The notes under the pieces: generated by a model
Databases searched by the model: none
Told to the model about the DNA's origin: nothing
Seen by the model: the letters and a program-made list of their open reading frames with translations, nothing else
Made by a program: the position numbers and the translations under genes
DNA from: an uncultured bacterium
GTDB lineage: Bacteria; Cyanobacteriota; Vampirovibrionia; Gastranaerophilales; Gastranaerophilaceae
NCBI GenBank assembly: GCA_900547585.1
Contig: URHD01000056.1
Span: forward strand, 1 to 12,595
Reading direction: 5' to 3'
DNA length: 12,595 nucleotides
Shown: positions 1 through 6,323 of the stretch, one piece after another
Numbering within the stretch: the stretch's first letter is position 1
Layout: each line of letters starts with the position of its first letter

Positions 1-108
1 GTGAGCCTTGGGCGGTTCGCGTAGGCGAATCGGCTAAGGTGACACTAGATTAGATGGTCGGTTCGAAAATATCCTAAAACCGGCTTTAAGTTGAAACAAT
101 CGTCTAAT
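1..108 (+). ncRNA. Structured RNA segment, left end cut by window edge, family not recognised
   Basis: Read directly: AGCC (4-7) can pair with GGCT (32-35), enclosing GGTTCGC/GCGAATC (14-20 with 25-31) around a GTAG loop. Further on, ATTAGATG (49-56) pairs with CGTCTAAT (101-108, one G-U), enclosing GTCGGTT/AACCGGC (57-63 with 78-84). Two well-formed nested helices in about 105 bases are more than expected for plain intergenic DNA. No terminator or CCA end follows, and 118-122 is a ribosome binding site for the next ORF, so this may be the 5' leader (regulatory element) of that gene or the 3' part of a longer RNA beginning left of the window. I compared it by eye with tmRNA, RNase P, SRP, group I/II introns and common riboswitches and could not match it. 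Confidence 0.4.
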
Positions 109-134
109 ATTATATCTAAGGAACCCGTAAAATT

Positions 135-377
135 ATGAGTAACAAACGAGTAATTGAAATCAGGCAGTCAATTCTGAAATTAAATACGGAATTGCTGACC
201 CTCCAGCCAAAACTTGAAGTTTCAGAGGCTGTGAATGTTAAATACAACAAGCTCCTCATCAAAAAAGCCGCTCTGCGTCAGGAGCTCGAGGAATTAAACA
301 GACCAATTTTAAAATCTATAATAAATATCTTTAAAAACAAAAAAGAAAAGAAAATCAGCGATTATTTCGCTTCATAA
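135..377 (+). CDS. Small charged coiled-coil protein, function unknown
   Basis: An 80-residue protein starting at ATG behind AAGGA (118-122, 12 bases upstream). It has no signal peptide or membrane segment. Residues about 5-55 show leucine/isoleucine heptad-like spacing with many Glu/Lys (an ELLTLQPKLE stretch, then LRQELEEL), suggesting an alpha-helical coiled coil. The C-terminal 25 residues are strongly basic with runs of Lys (NKKEKK), which could bind nucleic acid or ribosome. The structured RNA at 1-108 leads directly into it with no terminator between, so it may be controlled by that leader. It is followed by an intrinsic terminator at 435-460, so it is not part of the gyrA operon. I do not recognise a family. 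It is judged real because of the start signal, the clean termination and the lack of any competing gene. Confidence 0.6.
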   Translation: MSNKRVIEIRQSILKLNTELLTLQPKLEVSEAVNVKYNKLLIKKAALRQELEELNRPILKSIINIFKNKKEKKISDYFAS

Positions 378-434
378 AACCGCATTTTTCATACACTTAC
401 TCATACAGCAAACAGTTCCCCCTGTTTATAAATT

Positions 435-460
435 GCATCCTTAACGGGATGCTTTTTATT
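435..460 (+). terminator. Intrinsic terminator between the small ORF and gyrA
   Basis: GCATCC (435-440) and GGATGC (447-452) form a six-pair stem around TTAACG, followed by TTTTTATT. It separates the transcript of the 80-residue ORF from the gyrA promoter just downstream. A weaker hairpin, AAACAG/CTGTTT (410-415 with 422-427), lies in front of it. Confidence 0.8.
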
Positions 461-469
461 GTGAAATAT

Positions 470-497
470 TTGCACCAATCAGTGTTTATGTTACAAT
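470..497 (+). promoter_or_regulatory. Sigma-70-type promoter of the gyrA-ycf23 operon
   Basis: TTGCAC (470-475) and TACAAT (492-497) are separated by 16 bases, and a TG dinucleotide at 489-490 makes an extended -10. Predicted transcription start is near 504. This placement rules out the upstream in-frame TTG at 499 as the gyrA start and supports the TTG at 532. Confidence 0.65.
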
Positions 498-519
498 TTT
501 GTATATAGAAAAGAGAATT

Positions 520-529
520 AGGGGTGGAG
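520..529 (+). promoter_or_regulatory. Ribosome binding site deciding the gyrA TTG start
   Basis: The purine-rich run AGGGGTGGAG lies just upstream of TTG at 532-534. The in-frame TTG at 499 has no such site and overlaps the promoter, so 532 is preferred. No ATG lies in a suitable place before the conserved GyrA N-terminus. Confidence 0.55.
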
Positions 530-531
530 AA

Positions 532-3123
532 TTGAGCCAGAAAAACTTTTTTGAAGATGGAAAAATAGTACAGGTAAATATAAGAGAAGAAATGAAGCGT
601 TCTTACATCGACTATGCGATGTCGGTAATCGTAGGACGTGCTCTTCCGGATGTTCGTGATGGTTTGAAGCCGGTTCACAGACGTATTCTTTTCGCGATGA
701 ACGAACTCGGGATGGCTCCCGACAAACCGTTCAAAAAAAGCGCCAGAATCGTCGGTGAAGTTCTCGGTAAATACCACCCTCACGGCGATACAGCTGTTTA
801 TGAATCTCTGGTCAGAATGGCGCAGGATTTTTCAACAAGATATCAAACAATCGACGGTCACGGAAACTTCGGATCTGTTGACGGCGACTCTGCAGCAGCA
901 ATGCGTTATACAGAAGCAAGAATGCATAAAATTACCCAGTCCATGCTGGCTGATATTGACTGTGAAACGGTTGATTTTACACCGAACTTCGACGGTTCGC
1001 TCGAAGAACCTTCTGTTCTGCCGGTAAGGCTGCCCATGCTGCTTTTGAACGGCGTTTCCGGGATTGCGGTAGGTATGGCGACGAATATCCCGCCCCACAA
1101 CCTTTGCGAGGTCGTAGACGGAACGATTGCTCTGATTAACAACCCTGACATTACCGTTGAGGGCTTGATGGAACATATCAAAGGGCCTGATTTCCCGACT
1201 GCGGCGACTATTGTAGGGCTTTCTGACATAAAACAAGCTTACATGACCGGTCGCGGCTCCATTAAAATGCGTGCGGTTTCTACGTTTGAAGAAATCGCCG
1301 GCGGCGGCGGACGCCAGTCCAGAACGGCTATCGTTATTACCGAAATCCCTTATCAGGTCAACAAAGCGCAGCTTATTGAAAAGATTGCCGAGCTCGTTCG
1401 TGACAAGAGAATCGATGGAATTTCCGATATTCGTGACGAATCCGACAGAGAGGGCATGAGAATTGTTGTTGAACTAAAACGCGACGCAAAACCCGAGGTT
1501 GTTAAGAACAATCTGTTCAAATTTACGCAACTTCACACCACATTCGGCGTAAATATGCTCGCTCTGGTGGGCAAACAGCCCAGATTGATGAATCTTTACG
1601 AGGTTTTGAACGAATTTGTTGAACACAGGGTCGAAATTGTTACAAGAAGAACGATTTTCTTCCTGAAAAAAGCCAAAATTCGCGCTCATATCTTAGCAGG
1701 CTTGATGATTGCGCTCGGCAGCCTCGATGAAGTTATTGAACTTATCAAAAAGTCCAAAACAACCGACGAAGCAAGAAACGGCTTGATGTCCAGATTCGGG
1801 CTTGATGCCGATCAGGCAAATGCAATCCTCGAAATGCAGTTAAGACGCTTGACCGGATTGGAACAGGATAAAATTAAACAGGAATACGAAGAACTCAAAA
1901 AGAAAATCGCCGAATACGAGGCTATTCTTGCTGACAGACAGAAAGTTCTGAATATTATTAAGGAAGAACTCCTTGAAGACAAAGAAAAATATGGCGATGA
2001 CCGTCGCACACAGATTATTCCGGAAGTCGATGAAATGACTATTGAAGATTTGACGCCAAACCTCCCGATGGCTGTGTTCATTACGCGTCAGGGCTATCTG
2101 AAACGTATTTCTCTGGACACTTTTGAGCGCCAGAACCGTGCAACACGCGGAAAAGGCGGCATAAAAACCAAAGAAGACGACGATGTAGAGCAGTTCTTCA
2201 CCGCAATGATGCATGACAAGGTGCTTTTCTTCTCTTCAAAGGGAACAGTTTACAGCCTGAACGTTTACGACTTCCCCGAGGGCGGAAGACAGGCAAAAGG
2301 CTTGCCGATTATCAACGTTCTGCCGCTTGAGCAGGATGAGCAGATTACTGCGGTTGTTCCCGTAAGCGATTTTAAATCGGTTTCCAACCTGATTATGCTT
2401 ACACAAAAGGGTTATATCAAGAGAATTGCGCTCGATAACTTTGAAAACATCAGAAGAAACGGAATCATCGCAATCGGACTTGAAGAAGGCGATACGCTCT
2501 GCTGGGTTAAACAGGCTCAGGACAACGATGAAGTAATCATCGGTACAAGCTGCGGCATGGCAATTAGATTCCCGATTGCGGATTTAAGACCGCTCGGAAG
2601 AAGCGCAAGAGGCGTAAATTCAATGAAATTGCGCTCAGCAGACAAAATCATCGGCTGTGACATCGTTCCGAGAAATTACGACGCAGATTTGCTTGTTGTA
2701 ACATCTGACGGCTTCGGAAAACGCTCAAAACTCTCTGATTTCAGAACCCAGAACAGAGGCGGGCTCGGATTGATTGCGACCAAGTTCAAATCCTCACAAT
2801 CAAGGCTCGTTGCGCTGACAATTGTTGAAGAAAAAGACGAAATCATGGTCGTAACTCAAAACGGCGTAGTCACAAGAATCAAAGCCGACTGCATATCACG
2901 TCAGGGACGTCCGGCAACAGGCGTTAGAATCCAGAATCTGGGCGACGGGGATATGGTTTGCACGGTAAACAAAATTGTTGACCCCGATTCTGATGATGAT
3001 AAGATAGAATGTAACCTGCCGCAGGAGGCTGAGGCTGAAAACACAACCGTTCAGCAGAGCATACTCGGAGGACTTGCAGAAACGGCTGAAAAACCTGAAA
3101 ATACAGACGAAACTAAGGAATAA
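532..3123 (+). CDS. gyrA: DNA gyrase subunit A
   Basis: Breakage-reunion subunit of DNA gyrase (A2B2 with GyrB), introducing negative supercoils in an ATP-dependent way. With the TTG start the protein has 863 residues, normal for GyrA. The N-terminal half shows the family core: RALPDVRDGLKPVHRRIL, the quinolone region HPHGDTAVYESLVRMAQ, and the catalytic tyrosine in AAMRYTEARM (Tyr126). Thr87 and Glu91 stand at the E. coli Ser83 and Asp87 positions; both occur in wild-type enzymes of other phyla. The C-terminal half carries the repeated beta-pinwheel blades, with a GyrA-box-like RATRGKGG near 536-543 that differs from the proteobacterial QRRGGKG; the box supports GyrA over ParC. The last 50 or so residues are an acidic tail (DPDSDDDK onward). 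It is first gene of an operon with ycf23, 14 bases downstream. gyrB is not in the window. Confidence 0.96.
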   Translation: MSQKNFFEDGKIVQVNIREEMKRSYIDYAMSVIVGRALPDVRDGLKPVHRRILFAMNELGMAPDKPFKKSARIVGEVLGKYHPHGDTAVYESLVRMAQDFSTRYQTIDGHGNFGSVDGDSAAAMRYTEARMHKITQSMLADIDCETVDFTPNFDGSLEEPSVLPVRLPMLLLNGVSGIAVGMATNIPPHNLCEVVDGTIALINNPDITVEGLMEHIKGPDFPTAATIVGLSDIKQAYMTGRGSIKMRAVSTFEEIAGGGGRQSRTAIVITEIPYQVNKAQLIEKIAELVRDKRIDGISDIRDESDREGMRIVVELKRDAKPEVVKNNLFKFTQLHTTFGVNMLALVGKQPRLMNLYEVLNEFVEHRVEIVTRRTIFFLKKAKIRAHILAGLMIALGSLDEVIELIKKSKTTDEARNGLMSRFGLDADQANAILEMQLRRLTGLEQDKIKQEYEELKKKIAEYEAILADRQKVLNIIKEELLEDKEKYGDDRRTQIIPEVDEMTIEDLTPNLPMAVFITRQGYLKRISLDTFERQNRATRGKGGIKTKEDDDVEQFFTAMMHDKVLFFSSKGTVYSLNVYDFPEGGRQAKGLPIINVLPLEQDEQITAVVPVSDFKSVSNLIMLTQKGYIKRIALDNFENIRRNGIIAIGLEEGDTLCWVKQAQDNDEVIIGTSCGMAIRFPIADLRPLGRSARGVNSMKLRSADKIIGCDIVPRNYDADLLVVTSDGFGKRSKLSDFRTQNRGGLGLIATKFKSSQSRLVALTIVEEKDEIMVVTQNGVVTRIKADCISRQGRPATGVRIQNLGDGDMVCTVNKIVDPDSDDDKIECNLPQEAEAENTTVQQSILGGLAETAEKPENTDETKE

Positions 3124-3137
3124 TAAAGAGGTAAAAC

Positions 3138-3902
3138 ATGAAAAGAATTGATTTATTCAAAAAACATTTAGAAGAAAAAAGAGCGGTAAAAATCATCGCA
3201 GGTATTGATAATTTTGACGCTGAAAACGTTAAAAACGTTGTTCTCGCCGCTGACAAAGCCGGCGCAAGCGCAGTTGACGTATCAGCAAGCGAAGAAATCA
3301 TCAACATTGCCAGAGAAAACACATCTTTGCCTGTTTTTGTATCTTCAATCGTTCCCGAAGACCTTGCAATGGCTGTTAAAGCCGGCGCTGACGCTATCGA
3401 AATCGGAAACTTTGACGCACTTTACAAAAAAGGCATGAGAATGTCCGCGCTTGAGATTCTTGATATTGTTACAGAAACAATGAAGCTCATCGGCAAATCA
3501 AAAGTTTTCACCTGCGTAACAGTTCCCGGCCACATTGAAATCGGCGAACAGATTGCGCTTGCAAAATCGCTTGAAGAAATGAATATCGACCTTATCCAGA
3601 CAGAAGGTGCTGCAACTGTCGAAGCCCAATCAAATGGCGCAAGAGGACTTCTCGAAACTGCTCAGGTTTCTATTGCTAACACAATTGAGCTCGCAAGAAA
3701 CGTTGAAATCCCCGTTATGACTGCTTCAGGACTTACTCCGACCACTGTAGCACTCGCTTTTGCTGCCGGTGCATCCGCTGTTGGCGTTGGTTCTTGTGTA
3801 AACAAGCTCAATTCGCTTCTTGAAATGACAGCAACAGCCTCTGCTGTTGTTTCTGCTGCTAACAGAAACGCCGTAAGCGAAGAAGTTGAAGTTCATGCGT
3901 AA
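3138..3902 (+). CDS. ycf23: Ycf23/DUF561 family TIM-barrel protein
   Basis: A 254-residue protein matching the Ycf23 (DUF561) family known from cyanobacteria and red-algal plastids, recognised from the order of its motifs: KIIAGIDNFD near the N-terminus, GASAVDVSAS, LPVFVSSIVPED, AGADAIEIGNFDALY, CVTVPG, IDLIQTEGA, IPVMTASGL and AGASAVGVGSCVNKL. The alternating beta-strand/helix pattern and the late GASAVGVGS phosphate-loop-like strand fit a TIM barrel such as those binding phosphorylated substrates. The reaction is not established; a metabolic or regulatory role is inferred. ATG with the site AAAGAGGT just upstream; it is 14 bases after gyrA with no terminator between, so it is cotranscribed. 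Its presence is a good lineage hint for a cyanobacterial relative, here in a genome otherwise lacking photosynthesis genes in view. Confidence 0.85.
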   Translation: MKRIDLFKKHLEEKRAVKIIAGIDNFDAENVKNVVLAADKAGASAVDVSASEEIINIARENTSLPVFVSSIVPEDLAMAVKAGADAIEIGNFDALYKKGMRMSALEILDIVTETMKLIGKSKVFTCVTVPGHIEIGEQIALAKSLEEMNIDLIQTEGAATVEAQSNGARGLLETAQVSIANTIELARNVEIPVMTASGLTPTTVALAFAAGASAVGVGSCVNKLNSLLEMTATASAVVSAANRNAVSEEVEVHA

Positions 3903-3930
3903 TTTAGCATAAATTAAGCTTAAAATCCTA

Positions 3931-3963
3931 AAAACGAACCTCAAAAAGGGGTTCGTTTTTTAT
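3931..3963 (+). terminator. Intrinsic terminator of the gyrA-ycf23 operon
   Basis: AAAACGAACCTC pairs with GGGGTTCGTTTT around AAAAA (stem 3931-3942 with 3948-3959, one T-G pair), followed by a T-rich tract to 3963. The A-run opposite the T-run could let it also work on the minus strand. Confidence 0.88.
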
Positions 3964-4066
3964 TGTTTAGCCGTCTGTACTCAGAAATGACGAAAATGTA
4001 ACGTTTTATTCTCAATTGGTAATTTTAATCGCCAATCTGTAATAAAATATTGGTACAGGAAGAGAT

Positions 4067-5902
4067 ATGGACAAAAATATTAAACCAAAACGAATAAAAC
4101 AGCTCTCAAGGCACCTGATTAACCAGATTGCGGCGGGCGAGGTCATTGAGCGTCCGGCATCCGTTGTAAAAGAGCTTGTGGAAAATTCTATAGACGCCGG
4201 TGCGGACAAAATCGAGGTCGAAGTTTCAAACGATTGCCTTGATATCCGCGTTTCTGACAATGGCTGCGGGATTGAGCCGGATGATATTGAACTTGCCTTC
4301 TCAAAACACGCAACGAGCAAAATCGAAACCGGCGAAGACCTTTTTAACATAAATTCGCTCGGATTTAGGGGCGAGGCGCTTGCAAGTATCATCTCAATCG
4401 CAAAAGTCACCTGCACCTCAAGAACTCCTACAAACGAACTCGGCACAAAGGTCGAATGCGAAGAATCCAACGTGAAAAAATCCGAATGCGGCTGTGCAGT
4501 AGGGACAACAATGGAGGTCAAAAACCTTTTTTACAACACGCCTGTCCGCCAGAAATTCCTGAAAAGCCCCAGAGTGGAGCTTTCTTATATTGCTGAAATT
4601 CTCCAGAGCATTGCAATCGCCCATCCCGAAGTTTCCGTTACTTTAAGAAATGATTCAAAAACCTCCGTCCATACGACCGGCAGCGGAGATTTGCTTTGCG
4701 CTTTGACCGAAATTTATTCAAATTCCATCGCTCCGGAACTCAAAGAAATCAACAAAACCGATACACTTTCGCATTTGCATTCGTTCGGGTTCTGTTCTAC
4801 GCCCAATTTTACCCGTGCGTCCAAAAAAGCGATGTACGTTTTTGTGAACAATCGTGTTGTAAAATGCCCTGTTCTTTTAAAAGCCATTGATATTGCGTAC
4901 AAAAACCTCCTGCCGTCGGGAAAATATCCGTTTGTGTGCCTGAATCTTGATTTGCCCAATACGGATGTTGATGTGAACGTTCACCCCACGAAAAAAGAGG
5001 TCAGATACAAAAATCCGAACCAGATTTTCAATTTTGTAATTTCGTCCATTCATGACGCGCTGAAATCGTACAGTACAGCTCCGTCAATAGCCCAGGAAAG
5101 CTTTTTTATGCCGTCGGAGCCTGCTGCGCCGCCTGTTGAAGCAGCTCCGGCTAAACTGAATTCTGTTCAGCGCCCGAATTTCTTCCGTCCGGCAAAAGAG
5201 GAGGAAGATGTTGTTTTTGTTTCAAATGAAGCTGCCCAAAACCTTGCTGCTGCAAATTCAGAACAATTCAGCCCGCAAAAAAACGAACCGGAAGCTCAAA
5301 AGAAAATTGAGCTGACAATTCCTGCCTCTCCTGATGCCGTTAATTTCAATATTATCGGGCAGTATGCAAATACTTACATTATTTTTGAAGAAGACGGAAA
5401 TTTGAATATTGTTGACCAGCATATTGCGGATGAACGATATATTTTTGAGCAGTTGACGAAGAATTTGAAAGACAAAATCCCCTCCCAGCTGCTTTTGATA
5501 TCTGATGTGCTGCATGTTGAGCCCTCAGAGGGAGCTTTGCTTGAGGAGCATGCTGAAAAACTCGAGCAGTTCGGTTATGAGATTCAGAAGCTTTCTGATA
5601 CTGAGATTATCTTCAAAAAAGTGCCTCAGGTTATTGCACATGTTAAGGTTAAAGATATTCTGGCGGATATTTTGGCTAATTTGTCGGGCGATATTAACAA
5701 TATTGAAGAAAAAATGCTCGTTACAATGTCCTGCAAAGCTGCTGTAAAAGCCGGAGCAGAACTTAATATCTGGCAGATGGAAGAATTGATTAAAAAATGG
5801 AAAACCACTGAAAAACCCTACACCTGCCCGCATGGCCGCCCAATTTTGAAAACTTTCAGCGAAAAAGAAATAGGTGCTTTTTTCCAGAGAACGGTATTAT
5901 AA
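4067..5902 (+). CDS. mutL: DNA mismatch repair protein MutL (endonuclease type)
   Basis: A 611-residue MutL, the matchmaker of mismatch repair that is recruited by MutS. The N-terminal GHKL ATPase is complete: NQIAAGEVIERPASVVKELV (19-38), DNGCGI (64-69), HATSK (81-85), GFRGEA (99-104), then FYNTPVRQKFL and the DVNVHPTKKEVR transducer motif. A Pro/Ala/Glu-rich linker spans about 340-425. The C-terminal dimerisation domain has the metal-dependent nicking motifs: DQHIADERYIFE (450-461, canonical DQHA(X)2E(X)4E except Ile for Ala), SCKAAVKAG (from 555) and CPHGRP (587-592). This makes it the nicking type found in organisms without MutH. ATG is preceded by AGGAAGAG. It stands alone between two terminators; mutS is not in the window. 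Confidence 0.96.
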   Translation: MDKNIKPKRIKQLSRHLINQIAAGEVIERPASVVKELVENSIDAGADKIEVEVSNDCLDIRVSDNGCGIEPDDIELAFSKHATSKIETGEDLFNINSLGFRGEALASIISIAKVTCTSRTPTNELGTKVECEESNVKKSECGCAVGTTMEVKNLFYNTPVRQKFLKSPRVELSYIAEILQSIAIAHPEVSVTLRNDSKTSVHTTGSGDLLCALTEIYSNSIAPELKEINKTDTLSHLHSFGFCSTPNFTRASKKAMYVFVNNRVVKCPVLLKAIDIAYKNLLPSGKYPFVCLNLDLPNTDVDVNVHPTKKEVRYKNPNQIFNFVISSIHDALKSYSTAPSIAQESFFMPSEPAAPPVEAAPAKLNSVQRPNFFRPAKEEEDVVFVSNEAAQNLAAANSEQFSPQKNEPEAQKKIELTIPASPDAVNFNIIGQYANTYIIFEEDGNLNIVDQHIADERYIFEQLTKNLKDKIPSQLLLISDVLHVEPSEGALLEEHAEKLEQFGYEIQKLSDTEIIFKKVPQVIAHVKVKDILADILANLSGDINNIEEKMLVTMSCKAAVKAGAELNIWQMEELIKKWKTTEKPYTCPHGRPILKTFSEKEIGAFFQRTVL

Positions 5903-5905
5903 ATT

Positions 5906-5928
5906 TACTCCGGATGGGGTATTTTTTA
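5906..5928 (+). terminator. Intrinsic terminator of mutL
   Basis: TACTCC (5906-5911) pairs with GGGGTA (5916-5921, one T-G pair) around a GGAT tetraloop, followed by six T. It begins four bases after the mutL stop. Confidence 0.75.
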
Positions 5929-6053
5929 CAATATAGTACACTTGGGTAGTATCCATGGGATGTTAAATGCTGTATAAATAATATATAACAATTAATTACC
6001 CAGACACGATCCAGCTATTTACCCGGTCATGTACATAGGCCGGGTTTTTTATT
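5925..6053 (+). ncRNA. Candidate small RNA with its own promoter and terminator
   Basis: TTTACA (5925-5930) and TAGTAT (5947-5952) with 16 bases between them make a moderate promoter, predicting a start near 5959. The transcript would end at the strong terminator 6021-6053, giving about 95 bases. Inside, TGGGTA near the 5' side and TACCCA (5997-6002) are complementary, though the first copy lies at or before the predicted start. No ORF of useful length with a ribosome binding site is present. The promoter call is weak; the presence of a second terminator with no gene of its own is the main support. It could instead be a back-up terminator for mutL. Confidence 0.3.
6021..6053 (+). terminator. 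Strong intrinsic terminator without an assigned gene
   Basis: ACCCGGTC (6021-6028) pairs with GGCCGGGT (6038-6045, one T-G pair). The loop ATGTACATA is itself largely a palindrome. A T-rich tract (6045-6050, then ATT) follows. Confidence 0.85.
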
Positions 6054-6190
6054 GGTTTTATTTAAGGCGGATTTCAAGAAAGCATGCGAGTTCAGGTTTA
6101 CATAATAGGAGAATGCTCATTGCCCGATTTGCAGCCATGAATAAAAATGATTAAATGTAATTGTAACAAAATGTAAATTTAACTTTAATC

Positions 6191-6220
6191 TTGTCAAAAG
6201 TCGCACCAGTGCTGTATCAT
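6191..6220 (+). promoter_or_regulatory. Promoter of the metallopeptidase gene
   Basis: TTGTCA (6191-6196) and TATCAT (6215-6220) each match the sigma-70 consensus at five of six bases, with an 18-base spacer. The predicted start, about 6226-6228, lies in the first unit of the GATAG tandem repeat, leaving a leader of about 97 bases. Confidence 0.55.
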
Positions 6221-6224
6221 CCCT

Positions 6225-6249
6225 GATAGGATAGGATAGGATAGGATGG
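6225..6249 (+). repeat. GATAG pentanucleotide tandem repeat
   Basis: Four perfect GATAG units (6225-6244) and a fifth degenerate unit GATGG (6245-6249), running into a G-rich stretch. It sits at the predicted transcription start of the downstream gene, 75 bases before its ATG. Such repeats can change length by slippage; because it is outside the coding frame, any effect would be on expression level rather than on-off frameshifting. Confidence 0.85.
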
Positions 6250-6323
6250 GAGGGGGCCGTATCAATATTTTTTATTGTGCGTTTTTTATATAAATACAAG
6301 GTTTAGAAAAAGGTTAGAAAAAT

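Larger units (their letters stand above)
5903..6323. other. 420-base gap between mutL and the metallopeptidase gene
   Basis: The stretch holds the mutL terminator (5906-5928), a second orphan terminator (6021-6053) that may end a short RNA, a promoter (6191-6220), a GATAG tandem repeat (6225-6249) and a G-rich run to 6256. Between 6054 and 6190 I see no convincing gene. A 13-codon ATG frame at 6115 sits only one base behind AGGAG and is probably chance. TGGGTA (5943-5948) and TACCCA (5997-6002) could pair across the orphan transcript. Confidence 0.6.

Noticed and set aside
1..134. tmRNA, RNase P, SRP RNA or a self-splicing intron
   Set aside because: No CCA end, tag frame, ACAGAA-type core, GGAAGG-type domain or domain V/P7 pairing could be found.
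499..531. TTG at 499 as the gyrA start
   Set aside because: It overlaps the promoter's discriminator region, lacks a ribosome site and adds 11 residues that are not part of the GyrA core.
397..783. 128-residue minus-strand frame overlapping the gyrA start
   Set aside because: It runs across the terminator, promoter and first codons of gyrA and has no ribosome site; it is a shadow.
6115..6156. 13-codon ATG frame as a leader peptide
   Set aside because: Its AGGAG is only one base from the ATG and the frame lies upstream of the promoter assigned to the next gene.
6225..6249. GATAG repeat as a CRISPR array
   Set aside because: The unit is five bases with no spacers and no cas genes.
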